A stretch of DNA of 7,584 bases, from the NCBI GenBank assembly GCA_028682985.1, contig JAJRAE010000143.1, forward strand, positions 1 to 7,584. The letters are read 5' to 3'. The stretch is from Methanobacterium sp. GTDB lineage: Archaea; Methanobacteriota; Methanobacteria; Methanobacteriales; Methanobacteriaceae. Under the pieces are notes generated by a model. It did not search any database. It saw only the letters and a program-made list of their open reading frames with translations, and was not told where the DNA came from. The position numbers were made by a program, and so were the translations under genes. Shown one piece after another: positions 1 to 6,024 of the stretch (the stretch's first letter is position 1; the number at the start of each line of letters is the position of its first letter).

Positions 1-699
1 CAGTACTATTTCTTTATAGCTCTTATTTTCCAATTTTTCTTTACAGACACTATTTTCCAGATCGTCCTTAAAGCGATTATTTGCTCGATCTTCTGATAAT
101 AACAGCCAGTTTTCCCGGCAGGGCTGTATGCATTCTCCGCAATTAGCATCTTTCTGGTAAAGTTGGGAGCTTAAAAAGCACCTCCCAGAGATGGCCATGC
201 ACATAGCCCCATGAACAAATACCTCAATTTCCAGGGGGCTTTCAACCTTTATTCTCCTGATATCATCCAGTGAAAGCTCCCGGGATAGGATGACTCTGCT
301 TACACCTAAATCTTTCAGTAACTTGAGGGATTCAGTGTTGGATATGTTGGCCTGGACACTCATATGAACTTTAAGCGCATGTTCCCTAGCAATGCTCAAA
401 ACCCCCAGATCAGAGGCTATTATGGCATCTGCACCGGAAGCCTCAATTTCTGGCATGATCTTTTTTAGAGAGATGATATCATCATCCTTCATAACCGTAT
501 TGGTGCAAACATATAACTGCACACCATTGTCATGAGCAATTTGAACTGCAGATTTCAAATCTTCTAGCTTAAATTGTCTGCTATGGGCTCTTAAATTATA
601 TCCCTCAATACCCAGATAAACAGAGTCCGCTCCATTCTTAATAGCTGTATTTAGAGAAGTGAAGTCTCTGGCTGGAGATAACAATTCCACTATTTTCAT
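1..699 (-). CDS. U32 family protein (peptidase U32 / Fe-S hydroxylase-like), C-terminus cut by window edge
   Basis: The first 233 residues are visible and the frame stays open to base 1. The N-terminus (ELLSPARDF, then NGADSVYLG) is the first strand and loop of the U32 TIM-barrel. Residues 159-177 (EVFVHGAMC, then GRCFLS) match the U32 signature E-x-F-x2-G-[SA]-x-C-x4-G-x-C-x-x-S. Cysteines at about 167, 174, 187, 190 and 194, including a GECIQPC segment, suit Fe-S ligands. Studied bacterial U32 proteins (UbiU/UbiV, TrhP, RlhA) are Fe-S proteins acting in ubiquinone or RNA hydroxylation; some relatives were called collagenases. The substrate here is unknown, and ubiquinone is not expected in a methanogen, so RNA modification is the better guess. 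The ATG at 699 overlaps an AGGTGAT Shine-Dalgarno site (698-704), so the GTG at 690 (VELLSPARDF), seven bases past it, may be the true start. It lies 28 bases behind the AhpD-like gene, probably in one transcript. The family is firm; the function is not. Confidence 0.88.
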   Translation of the reverse strand, partial: MKIVELLSPARDFTSLNTAIKNGADSVYLGIEGYNLRAHSRQFKLEDLKSAVQIAHDNGVQLYVCTNTVMKDDDIISLKKIMPEIEASGADAIIASDLGVLSIAREHALKVHMSVQANISNTESLKLLKDLGVSRVILSRELSLDDIRRIKVESPLEIEVFVHGAMCMAISGRCFLSSQLYQKDANCGECIQPCRENWLLLSEDRANNRFKDDLENSVCKEKLENKSYKEIVL

Positions 700-727
700 C
701 ACCTAAGTTATCATTTAGTATAATTTC

Positions 728-1348
728 TTAAATGATTGGTTTTCGTAATAAGTCAGATATTAATGCATGAATTAAGGAGATAGGTATTAAAACAGCCCCT
801 AATAGCATTGATATTTCATATCTAAAGCTGCTTCTTTTATCTGGTTTTCCTTTTAGTCTGTTAAAAGATGAACTAATTGGTATGCCGTAGGCATTTCCCA
901 TCATAATGGTGCGGATAGATCCAAGTATTCCCTTTGCTCTGGATAACCCGTAAATTTCAATCAGCCGTTTCCAGGATTCCTTGGTGGGATGGCCCCTGGT
1001 ATCTGCATAGTGCTGTGCAAATAGGACTGCTGTTAATTCATCTTCAGGTACGTCCTCCATAATTCCGGCTAATAATTTCTGGATTTCTTCGTTACTCATT
1101 CCCTTCTCTAGAGCCATTTTGGCATGGGCATAGGAACAGATATCACATTCATTGACTTCTGTAACTTTGAGCATGATTCGTTCAATGAATTTTGGACTTA
1201 ATTCTTTATTTTTCTTAGTCCGGTACATGTATTTCATGGTCCGCATACATTGGTAGGAGATCCAGTAGGCCTCTTTAACTGAATAAAGTTTCTTACCCAA
1301 TTTTACTTGAGCCTTACATGAATGTTGATTATTTTCTAGTATTTCCAT
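728..1348 (-). CDS. AhpD-like / carboxymuconolactone decarboxylase family protein with hydrophobic C-terminal tail
   Basis: A 206-residue protein. Its core holds NECDICSYAH, with Cys68, Cys71 and His75 forming the CxxC-x3-H redox motif of AhpD-like proteins in the carboxymuconolactone decarboxylase superfamily. It is followed by the usual ALEKGMSNEEI helix and an LFAQHYADTRG segment. Family members are all-helical oligomers, and CxxC-bearing ones act as thiol-disulfide reductants or peroxidases. The substrate here cannot be read from sequence. The last 30 or so residues form a hydrophobic stretch (LLGAVLIPISLIHALI) ending in LRKPII. AhpD proteins normally lack this, so membrane association is possible. 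I chose the ATG at 1348 because AAGGA (1356-1360) lies seven bases upstream. A TTG at 1366 would add six residues but has no clear site. It follows purF by about 100 bases and directly precedes the U32 gene. A link to oxygen or redox protection is inference. Confidence 0.8.
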   Translation of the reverse strand: MEILENNQHSCKAQVKLGKKLYSVKEAYWISYQCMRTMKYMYRTKKNKELSPKFIERIMLKVTEVNECDICSYAHAKMALEKGMSNEEIQKLLAGIMEDVPEDELTAVLFAQHYADTRGHPTKESWKRLIEIYGLSRAKGILGSIRTIMMGNAYGIPISSSFNRLKGKPDKRSSFRYEISMLLGAVLIPISLIHALISDLLRKPII

Positions 1349-1372
1349 GAAATTTTCCTTTACCAAGTTATT

Positions 1373-1380
1373 ATTTTATA
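1373..1380 (-). promoter_or_regulatory. Possible TATA box of the AhpD-like/U32 transcript
   Basis: TATAAAAT on the minus strand in the AT-rich purF-ahpD-like spacer. A start about 25 bases downstream would fall near 1353, leaving almost no leader before the ATG at 1348 and removing the AAGGA site. Either this box is not used or the message is nearly leaderless. The spacer also holds only a weak T5 tract (1433-1437) behind purF, so read-through from purF is equally possible. Confidence 0.3.
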
Positions 1381-1463
1381 CCCATAATTGAGCTTGTTTT
1401 GTGAATTTGAGTTAAACTCTAAAATATTAATTAAAAATAATAATTGAATTATCTCTTAAGGTT

Positions 1464-2864
1464 TTAACACCGATAAGCTTCGTATTCCTTAATATCTCCC
1501 GGTAAATCAGTAGGATACTCACCGGTTAGGCAGCCGGTACATAGATGATCTTTTTCTATTCCAATACATTTAATTAAGGAATCTATACTCAGATAACCAA
1601 GAGAATCCACTCCCAGGATCTTCTCTATCTCTTTAACCCTTTTATCAGAAGCTATTAATTCCTTCTTGGTGGCCATGGCTATTCCATAGTAACATGGTGA
1701 AATTATTGGGGGACATCCTACCCTTAGATGTATCTCCTTGGCTCCGGCTTTTCTCAACACATTAACCAGTGCTTTTGAGGTGGTTCCTCTCACCACGCTG
1801 TCATCAACCAGAACTATTCTTTTTCCCTCCAGCTCTGATTTTATGGGGTTCATTTTGAGTTTTACCGAGGTTTCTCTGTCATCTTGACTGGGCATGATAA
1901 ATGTTCTACCCACATAACGGTTTTTTATAAGTCCTTCACCGTAGGGTAATCCGGATTCACGTGAATATCCAATGGCAGCGGTGATGGCTGAGTCCGGCAC
2001 CGGCATTACCACATCGGCATCAACCCCATGTTCCTGGTATAAGGCTCTTCCAATGTCCAGACGGACATCATAGACATCATGTCCGTCTAATATGCTGTCT
2101 GGACGTGCGAAGTATACATATTCAAACATGCAATGGGATCGGGGGGTGTTTCCCTTACCAGGCATACTGTAACTTTTAATCTCATCATTTATAAGCAGTA
2201 TTTCCCCTGGTTCCACGTCTCTAACTTTTTTAGCCCCTATAACATCAAAAGCAACTGATTCTGAAGCAACCATAGTTATATCATCTGTTTTACCCAGAGA
2301 AAGAGGTTTAATACCCATGGGGTCTCTTACCACTATCAAATCATCATTTATAAGGATAACTAGTGAATAGGAGCCTATTAACTGTTTAGAAATGTTCTGC
2401 ATGGCCTTTACCATGTCCCCATTTTCTGAATACTCCTTGATTAGTAGATGGCAGATGACCTCAGAATCTGTGGTGGAGTAAAATATACGGCCTTCACTCT
2501 CCAGTTGCTTGCGGAGTTCCATTGAGTTTATGATATCTCCATTATGCGCTATGGATACGTATCCTGATTTAAATTCACTTATAAATGGCTGTGAGTTTTC
2601 TATTAATGATTTTCCAGTGGTTGAATATCTAACATGTCCTATTCCTTTGTTTCCTGTTAGTCCAGCGAAGTTTCCATTGCTGAATACATCACAGACCAGG
2701 CCCATGCCCTTATGAGTAGACATTTTCCCGCCATTAAAGGTTGATATTCCTGCTGACTCCTGTCCTCGATGTTGTAAGGAATACAATGCATAATATATTT
2801 GTTTAGCGATTTCTCCGGTTTTGTTATTGGAGTAAGCGCCTACAATTCCACATTTATCCTGCAA
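1464..2864 (-). CDS. purF: Amidophosphoribosyltransferase (glutamine PRPP amidotransferase)
   Basis: Catalyses the committed step of purine synthesis: PRPP plus glutamine gives 5-phosphoribosylamine, glutamate and PPi, in the cytosol. The N-terminal Ntn glutaminase begins MQDK-CGIVGAY; Cys5 would become the nucleophile after removal of the short leader. The conserved QHRGQESAG, GHVRYSTTG, AHNGDI and TTDSEV segments follow. The C-terminal phosphoribosyltransferase half has VMPVPDSA and the PRPP loop VLVDDSVVRGTTS (about 351-363). Cys245, Cys391, Cys442 and Cys445 (the last two as CTGC) correspond to the 4Fe-4S ligands of the Bacillus-type enzyme, so this is the Fe-S class. The 466-residue length is normal. 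The start is TTG, supported by GAGGAG (2873-2878) eight bases upstream and by its position just before CGIVG. It has its own TATA box and appears to be transcribed separately from the TOPRIM gene upstream. Confidence 0.98.
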   Translation of the reverse strand: MQDKCGIVGAYSNNKTGEIAKQIYYALYSLQHRGQESAGISTFNGGKMSTHKGMGLVCDVFSNGNFAGLTGNKGIGHVRYSTTGKSLIENSQPFISEFKSGYVSIAHNGDIINSMELRKQLESEGRIFYSTTDSEVICHLLIKEYSENGDMVKAMQNISKQLIGSYSLVILINDDLIVVRDPMGIKPLSLGKTDDITMVASESVAFDVIGAKKVRDVEPGEILLINDEIKSYSMPGKGNTPRSHCMFEYVYFARPDSILDGHDVYDVRLDIGRALYQEHGVDADVVMPVPDSAITAAIGYSRESGLPYGEGLIKNRYVGRTFIMPSQDDRETSVKLKMNPIKSELEGKRIVLVDDSVVRGTTSKALVNVLRKAGAKEIHLRVGCPPIISPCYYGIAMATKKELIASDKRVKEIEKILGVDSLGYLSIDSLIKCIGIEKDHLCTGCLTGEYPTDLPGDIKEYEAYRC

Positions 2865-2905
2865 TTACGGTTCTCCTCGGTATGAGTAAAATAAGAAATC
2901 TGTTT

Positions 2906-2913
2906 AATATAAA
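2906..2913 (-). promoter_or_regulatory. TATA box (box A) of purF
   Basis: TTTATATT on the minus strand, preceded by an A/T tract that could serve as the BRE. A start about 25 bases downstream would fall near 2882-2886, giving a leader of about 20 bases that contains the GAGGAG site at 2873-2878. The spacing fits archaeal TBP/TFB promoters. No operator repeat was recognised. Confidence 0.6.
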
Positions 2914-2963
2914 AAATTTATCTACAGTGTTCATTTGATCTTTATGTTTAATTTTATTATATT

Positions 2964-2985
2964 AAAAATTTTTATCTAAAAAAAA
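2964..2985 (-). terminator. Oligo-T terminator after the TOPRIM gene
   Basis: On the minus strand a T8 run (2978-2985) overlaps the TAG stop of the TOPRIM gene, and a T5 run follows at 2964-2968. There is no strong hairpin. Poly-T tracts at gene ends are the usual intrinsic terminators of archaea. The position just upstream of the purF promoter supports a transcript boundary here. Confidence 0.55.
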
Positions 2986-3878
2986 TTTTGATGATTCTTT
3001 AGCAAACTAGTGGGTTTTTTATTCTCCATTTCTTCCTTTACATCCTGAATTTTTGAATCGTAAAAGATTAATACAGTTCTAATTATCTTTAACCATTCCT
3101 CAGCTTCCTTCCTGGAAGGTGCTGTTATAAAACCCTGACCAGTAATAATGTTTTCCGGTTTAAACTCTGCTGTTATGTTGTATATATGTTCTTCTTCTCC
3201 TAATTCCTCGTTGAAGGTGTCCTTCCAAAGTTTTTCCAGAGGGAAGATTTCATATAGATTTCTGTTTTTCAACAATCCATACTGGTTTTTGATATCAGCA
3301 TACCTCTGTTTAACCTGTTTTAATGAGTCATTGAGTTCTGTGATTTTCTTGTTCTGGATCTCTTTTTCATTGGTGAGTCTCTGATTTTCTAAAATTAGAT
3401 CATCATTTTGTGCAGAATTTTTTTCTACTTCAGAGATAAGAGTTTTTATCTCATTTTCCTGTTGAGTTAATGACTCTTCCATCTCCCTGTATCGCTTGAT
3501 ATTGGCGATGGATATAAGCCCGGAACGAATGATGGCGTTTTTGATTTCGCTCCTTATAATAGCCGGATCCAGATACTCTACATCATGACCGAAGGGAAGT
3601 TTCATACGTTCAATATGGCCCACTTCATTTTTAAGTATCTTTTTGAACTTTTCAGCAAGTTCACGGCCTGGAGCATCCACATCTGTGGCAATTAATACTA
3701 TATCCGCCCCATTAACAACTTTTTTAGCTATGTCTAGATTGGTTGTTGGAATAATGGATGAGATAGTGATGTGGTATTCTGCACCCAGGGCAATGTTCTG
3801 CATGGCCCTTGAAATTATCCCCACATCAGATGCCCCTTCAACAATAATCCTAACATCTATGGGGCCCTTTGCTTCCAT
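2976..3878 (-). CDS. TOPRIM domain protein with long coiled coil, function unknown
   Basis: A 300-residue protein in three parts. Residues 8-105 form a TOPRIM fold: Glu14 in IIVEGASDV is the first acidic motif, and TDVDAPGRELA carries the Asp66-x-Asp68 pair followed by G-R, as in DnaG, RNase M5 and topoisomerases. These residues bind Mg2+ in the family, so the catalytic set looks intact. Residues about 128-207 are rich in Glu, Lys, Gln and Asn with hydrophobic heptad positions, a probable coiled coil for self-association. The last 90 residues (FPLEKLW onward) form an unrecognised domain ending in a basic, Asn-rich tail. No primase, topoisomerase or ABC-ATPase domain accompanies the TOPRIM, so it is not DnaG, TopVI-A or an OLD nuclease. 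It sits 30 bases behind L37e and probably shares the LSm-L37e transcript, which hints at an RNA or ribosome role (inference). The ATG at 3878 has a GCAGGT site upstream. Confidence 0.85.
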   Translation of the reverse strand: MEAKGPIDVRIIVEGASDVGIISRAMQNIALGAEYHITISSIIPTTNLDIAKKVVNGADIVLIATDVDAPGRELAEKFKKILKNEVGHIERMKLPFGHDVEYLDPAIIRSEIKNAIIRSGLISIANIKRYREMEESLTQQENEIKTLISEVEKNSAQNDDLILENQRLTNEKEIQNKKITELNDSLKQVKQRYADIKNQYGLLKNRNLYEIFPLEKLWKDTFNEELGEEEHIYNITAEFKPENIITGQGFITAPSRKEAEEWLKIIRTVLIFYDSKIQDVKEEMENKKPTSLLKNHQNFF

Positions 3879-3892
3879 TTTCCATTACCTGC

Positions 3893-3900
3893 AAAAAAAA
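3893..3900 (-). terminator. T8 tract between L37e and the TOPRIM gene
   Basis: Eight consecutive T on the minus strand, 8 bases after the L37e stop codon and just ahead of the TOPRIM ribosome-binding site. It could end a share of the LSm-L37e transcripts and so lower TOPRIM expression, or it may only be AT-rich spacer. Confidence 0.35.
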
Positions 3901-3908
3901 TAGTAATT

Positions 3909-4091
3909 CTATCTTAACCTGTATCCGGTTATCTTCTTGTTCTGCCAGTTGTAACTTCGAATTCTTTTGGATCTTCCAAATCCGCATGCCGCACAGTATT
4001 TTTTTCGGGCATTGTAAGAATTCTTCCCACATCTTCTGCAGCGGATATGGGTTTTCTTATTACGCTTACCAAATGATGGTGTACCTTTCAT
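3909..4091 (-). CDS. rpl37e: 50S ribosomal protein L37e
   Basis: A 60-residue basic zinc protein of the large ribosomal subunit, bound to 23S rRNA in archaea and eukaryotes. It starts MKGTPSFGKRNKKTH, the standard L37e opening. It carries a C2-C2 zinc site, CRRC (18-21) and CAAC (33-36), followed by the GFGRSKRIRSYNW segment typical of the family. The length is normal for archaea. The start is clear: AGGAGG (4098-4103) lies six bases before the ATG. It follows LSm by 56 bases, a gene pairing conserved in many archaea, and is followed by the TOPRIM gene after 30 bases. The strong ribosome-binding site fits high expression. Confidence 0.98.
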   Translation of the reverse strand: MKGTPSFGKRNKKTHIRCRRCGKNSYNARKKYCAACGFGRSKRIRSYNWQNKKITGYRLR

Positions 4092-4147
4092 TGATATCCT
4101 CCTTTAAAAAAATTTGAAAATTCTGTAGTATTTGATTTAAACTAAAA

Positions 4148-4399
4148 CTAGCCTGGAGATATGTAGACTATATTATCTCCCCTAATAAGGACAACACCTA
4201 ATCTTCGGGAGGTTTCCCCGCCCTCTAATTCCTCGGCGTCGTTTAAAACTAAGTTCATGTGCATGTCAAAACTTTTCAGGCTTCCTCTGAATTCTCGTCC
4301 GCCTTTAAGCTTAATCAGTACTTGAGAATTTAATGCTTTACCCAATACATCAAGTGGTCGTGATGTATTCACATTCTTCTGTGTATTCAAATTTATCAC
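4148..4399 (-). CDS. Archaeal Sm-like protein SmAP1 (LSm)
   Basis: An 83-residue LSm protein expected to form a heptameric ring that binds U-rich RNA. The Sm1 motif spans about residues 27-58 (VLIKLKGGREFRG, then SFDMHMNLVLNDAEE) and Sm2 is VVLIRGDNIVYISPG at the C-terminus. His47, Asn49 and Arg73 match the uridine-pocket His/Asn/Arg of characterised archaeal SmAP1, with the same spacing as I recall for Archaeoglobus. The protein closely resembles Methanothermobacter SmAP1. It leads the cluster LSm - L37e - TOPRIM. The GTG at 4399 lies inside an AGGTGAT Shine-Dalgarno site (4395-4401). The in-frame TTG at 4390 (giving MNTQKNV) is four bases past that site and may be the true start. Only the flexible N-terminus would change. 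Confidence 0.96.
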   Translation of the reverse strand: MINLNTQKNVNTSRPLDVLGKALNSQVLIKLKGGREFRGSLKSFDMHMNLVLNDAEELEGGETSRRLGVVLIRGDNIVYISPG

Positions 4400-4427
4400 C
4401 TTTCCTATAACTTCATTGTTGGTGGGA

Positions 4428-4440
4428 ATTTATATTTAAA
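4428..4440 (-). promoter_or_regulatory. TATA box of the LSm-L37e-TOPRIM cluster
   Basis: TTTAAATATAAAT on the minus strand, about 30-40 bases upstream of the LSm start. Transcription would begin near 4408-4412. This leaves a leader of about 10-20 bases that still contains the AGGTGAT site at 4395-4401. Confidence 0.6.
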
Positions 4441-4628
4441 TGTATGGTTGATATCCTAACCCCTTTAAACTAACAAAAGCTATTTAGCATATCTAAATAT
4501 ATAGAGAAAAGAGTGGATGGTATTATTTATGGAATAAATTAGTTATATTAGTATTGATTTTTTTAATTAATAAGGTTATTTTATTTATACCTTGGCATTT
4601 TCCCCTTAGTTTTATACTAATATCTCAA
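4441..4628. other. AT-rich divergent spacer without a recognised gene
   Basis: This is the middle of the 297-base gap between the divergent LSm and PUA genes. It is strongly AT-rich with no ORF of useful length. A TATA-like TAAATATATAG lies on the plus strand at 4494-4504. A start near 4524 would lead only to a two-codon ORF (ATG GAA TAA at 4529), so a short non-coding RNA or an extra upstream promoter for the PUA gene is possible but unsupported. I found no tRNA, box C/D RNA or clear hairpin by eye. Confidence 0.35.
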
Positions 4629-4642
4629 TATAAATGTATAAA
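4629..4642 (+). promoter_or_regulatory. Probable TATA box(es) of the PUA-domain gene
   Basis: Two overlapping-range TATA sequences, TATAAATG (4629-4636) and TATAAA (4637-4642), on the plus strand. A start about 25 bases on, near 4655-4665, would give a leader of roughly 30-40 bases before the PUA gene. Confidence 0.5.
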
Positions 4643-4696
4643 CCTTAATACTTTTGGTAAAGATTCCATAAAATTATAGAAATAAAGTTCTAGGTA

Positions 4697-5182
4697 GTGG
4701 TTTTAATTAAAATAAGGAAAAGATACCATCTTAAAAAGAAAAAAATCCGGGAAATACAGGAAAACTTGAATGATTTTCCAGGAGTAGTATCTACTGGTGA
4801 TACTCTGGAGATAATTAAGAGTGATCTGCCAGATATCGTCCTGGTAAATGGTGATCCCCTAATAATGTACTATGATAACATCCCTTTCCCCACATTAAAG
4901 GGTGCTCTAAAGGCTGATATAAAATCCAAATATGTGGTAGTGGATATGGGTGCAGTTAAATTTATGGCCAAGGGTGCGGATGTGATGTCACCAGGAATAA
5001 CAGAAGCAGACCCCCATGTGGAAAAAAACGACCTGGTGATCATCATAGATGAAACCCACCGCAAACCACTTGCTATAGGACGTTGCCTGATTCCAGGGCA
5101 GGATATGGTGGAAAATACAGAGGGAAAGGCTGTTAAAACTCTTCACTTCATTGGAGATGACATCTGGAATTTGGAGATTTAA
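4697..5182 (+). CDS. PUA domain RNA-binding protein, archaeal MCT-1/Tma20-like
   Basis: A 161-residue protein. Residues 1-76 form the pre-PUA domain with a very basic start (KIRKRYHLKKKKIREI). Residues about 78-152 form the PUA domain, with KYVVVDMGAVKFMAKGAD followed by VMSPGI, then DLVIIIDE and KPLAIGRCLI. This layout and length match the archaeal homologues of MCT-1/Tma20, which resembles the N-terminal part of eIF2D; the eukaryotic proteins bind the small ribosomal subunit and act in recycling or re-initiation. The archaeal role is less clear. The start is uncertain: GTG at 4697 is the only standard start near the 5' end, and AGGT (4692-4695) is almost touching it. Homologues as I remember them begin near the KIRKRY segment, which would correspond to the ATT codon at 4706. 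It is followed by arfB after 56 bases and is divergent from LSm. Confidence 0.9.
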   Translation: MVLIKIRKRYHLKKKKIREIQENLNDFPGVVSTGDTLEIIKSDLPDIVLVNGDPLIMYYDNIPFPTLKGALKADIKSKYVVVDMGAVKFMAKGADVMSPGITEADPHVEKNDLVIIIDETHRKPLAIGRCLIPGQDMVENTEGKAVKTLHFIGDDIWNLEI

Positions 5183-5238
5183 AAATAGCAGAAATTACAA
5201 ATTTAACATTGAATTAATATAATGTTCAGGAGCGGATT

Positions 5239-5931
5239 ATGGTACAGTTAAGATATTCCTCAGGTAAAGTTCTTGATGAACAGGTGCATAAGGTGGGATT
5301 ACTGGCTTTGGGCTCCCATCTAGAAAATCATGGGGCTGCTCTGCCAATAGATACTGACTCAAAAATTGCAGCATACCTTTCCCTGCAAGCAGCTTTAAGA
5401 ACCGGTGCAAAATATCTGGGAATACTCTATGCAGCAGCAGAATACAGCTACGTGAAACACGGGAAACATATGACTCCCCATAAACTGGTGGAAAAAAGAC
5501 TAATACCTACACTGCAGGCTGCTAAAAAATGTCTAGATCTGGAGATGGTGATTTTGGTAAATGGACATGGAGGAAATTTACCAGTAAAAAATCAATTAAA
5601 TGAACTGGAAGATAAATTAGGCCTTAAAATATTGTTCAATAATAAAATAGTGGAGATAGAAGGTCCTCATGCCGGAACAGGGGAATTATCTATAGGAGCT
5701 GTTCTGGGCATAGTGGATGAAACCCGGCTGGATGAGCACTGCCAATTTGACCGGTACCCTGAGGTGGGAATGGTTGGACTTAAAGAAGCCCGCAGAGAAT
5801 CAACGGGAATAGACAGCGGAGCACAGGATGTATTAAATACTGGTGTGTGTGTTGATGAGGAACTGGGAGAGCAATTACTGGAAATTGCAATTGAAGATAT
5901 CATTGAAGATGTAATAAAGTTATTAGATTAA
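5239..5931 (+). CDS. arfB: 2-amino-5-formylamino-6-ribosylaminopyrimidin-4(3H)-one 5'-monophosphate deformylase
   Basis: A 230-residue creatininase-superfamily hydrolase that removes the formyl group from the GTP-derived pyrimidine made by ArfA. This is the second step of archaeal riboflavin and F420 (deazaflavin) synthesis; the enzyme was characterised as MJ0116 in Methanocaldococcus. The metal-ligand motifs are complete: GSHLENHGAALPIDTD supplies Glu29, His31 and Asp40, VNGHGGN supplies His110, and PHAGTGELS carries Glu149. The last is the formamide-deformylase variant of the creatininase HAG-x2-E motif. The start is secure, with AGGAG (5228-5232) six bases before the ATG. It follows the PUA gene on the same strand, probably in one transcript. 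No other F420 or riboflavin gene is in view, so the assignment rests on similarity and on the methanogen context. A general creatininase is the only real alternative. Confidence 0.93.
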   Translation: MVQLRYSSGKVLDEQVHKVGLLALGSHLENHGAALPIDTDSKIAAYLSLQAALRTGAKYLGILYAAAEYSYVKHGKHMTPHKLVEKRLIPTLQAAKKCLDLEMVILVNGHGGNLPVKNQLNELEDKLGLKILFNNKIVEIEGPHAGTGELSIGAVLGIVDETRLDEHCQFDRYPEVGMVGLKEARRESTGIDSGAQDVLNTGVCVDEELGEQLLEIAIEDIIEDVIKLLD

Positions 5932-5992
5932 AAATTGAGATGTGGATAAGTTGTTAGAATAAAAATTGAATATATTAATAAAGTAGAATAAA

Positions 5993-6020
5993 TTTTTTTT
6001 CTGATATTTTAATAAAAAAA
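5993..6020. terminator. Back-to-back oligo-T terminators between arfB and the membrane protein gene
   Basis: T8 on the plus strand at 5993-6000 lies 62 bases past the arfB stop. A7 at 6014-6020, which is T7 on the minus strand, lies just after the stop of the converging membrane protein gene. Each tract faces the transcript it would end, the normal arrangement for convergent archaeal genes. Confidence 0.5.
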
Positions 6021-6024
6021 GAAA

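Noticed and set aside
2509..2715. Plus-strand ORF of 68 codons opposite purF
   Set aside because: It lies entirely within the well-supported purF coding region on the other strand and resembles no protein family.
3148..3384. Plus-strand ORF of 78 codons, rich in Ser and Phe
   Set aside because: It is the antisense of the coiled-coil part of the TOPRIM gene; the composition is what the reverse of Lys/Glu-rich codons gives.
3850..4032. Minus-strand ORF of 60 codons overlapping L37e in another frame
   Set aside because: L37e in the correct frame is unmistakable, so this is a frame shadow that also runs into the TOPRIM start.
3643..4117. Two overlapping plus-strand ORFs (3643-3903 and 3869-4117) opposite the TOPRIM and L37e genes
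   Set aside because: They are antisense to clear genes, have no ribosome-binding site and show no recognisable domain.
4529..4537. ATG GAA TAA just downstream of a TATA-like box
   Set aside because: Two codons are too short to call a leader peptide, and no regulatory hairpin or attenuation pattern follows.
5667..5903. Minus-strand Ser/Pro-rich ORF of 78 codons inside arfB
   Set aside because: It is antisense to conserved arfB sequence including the GTGELS motif region.
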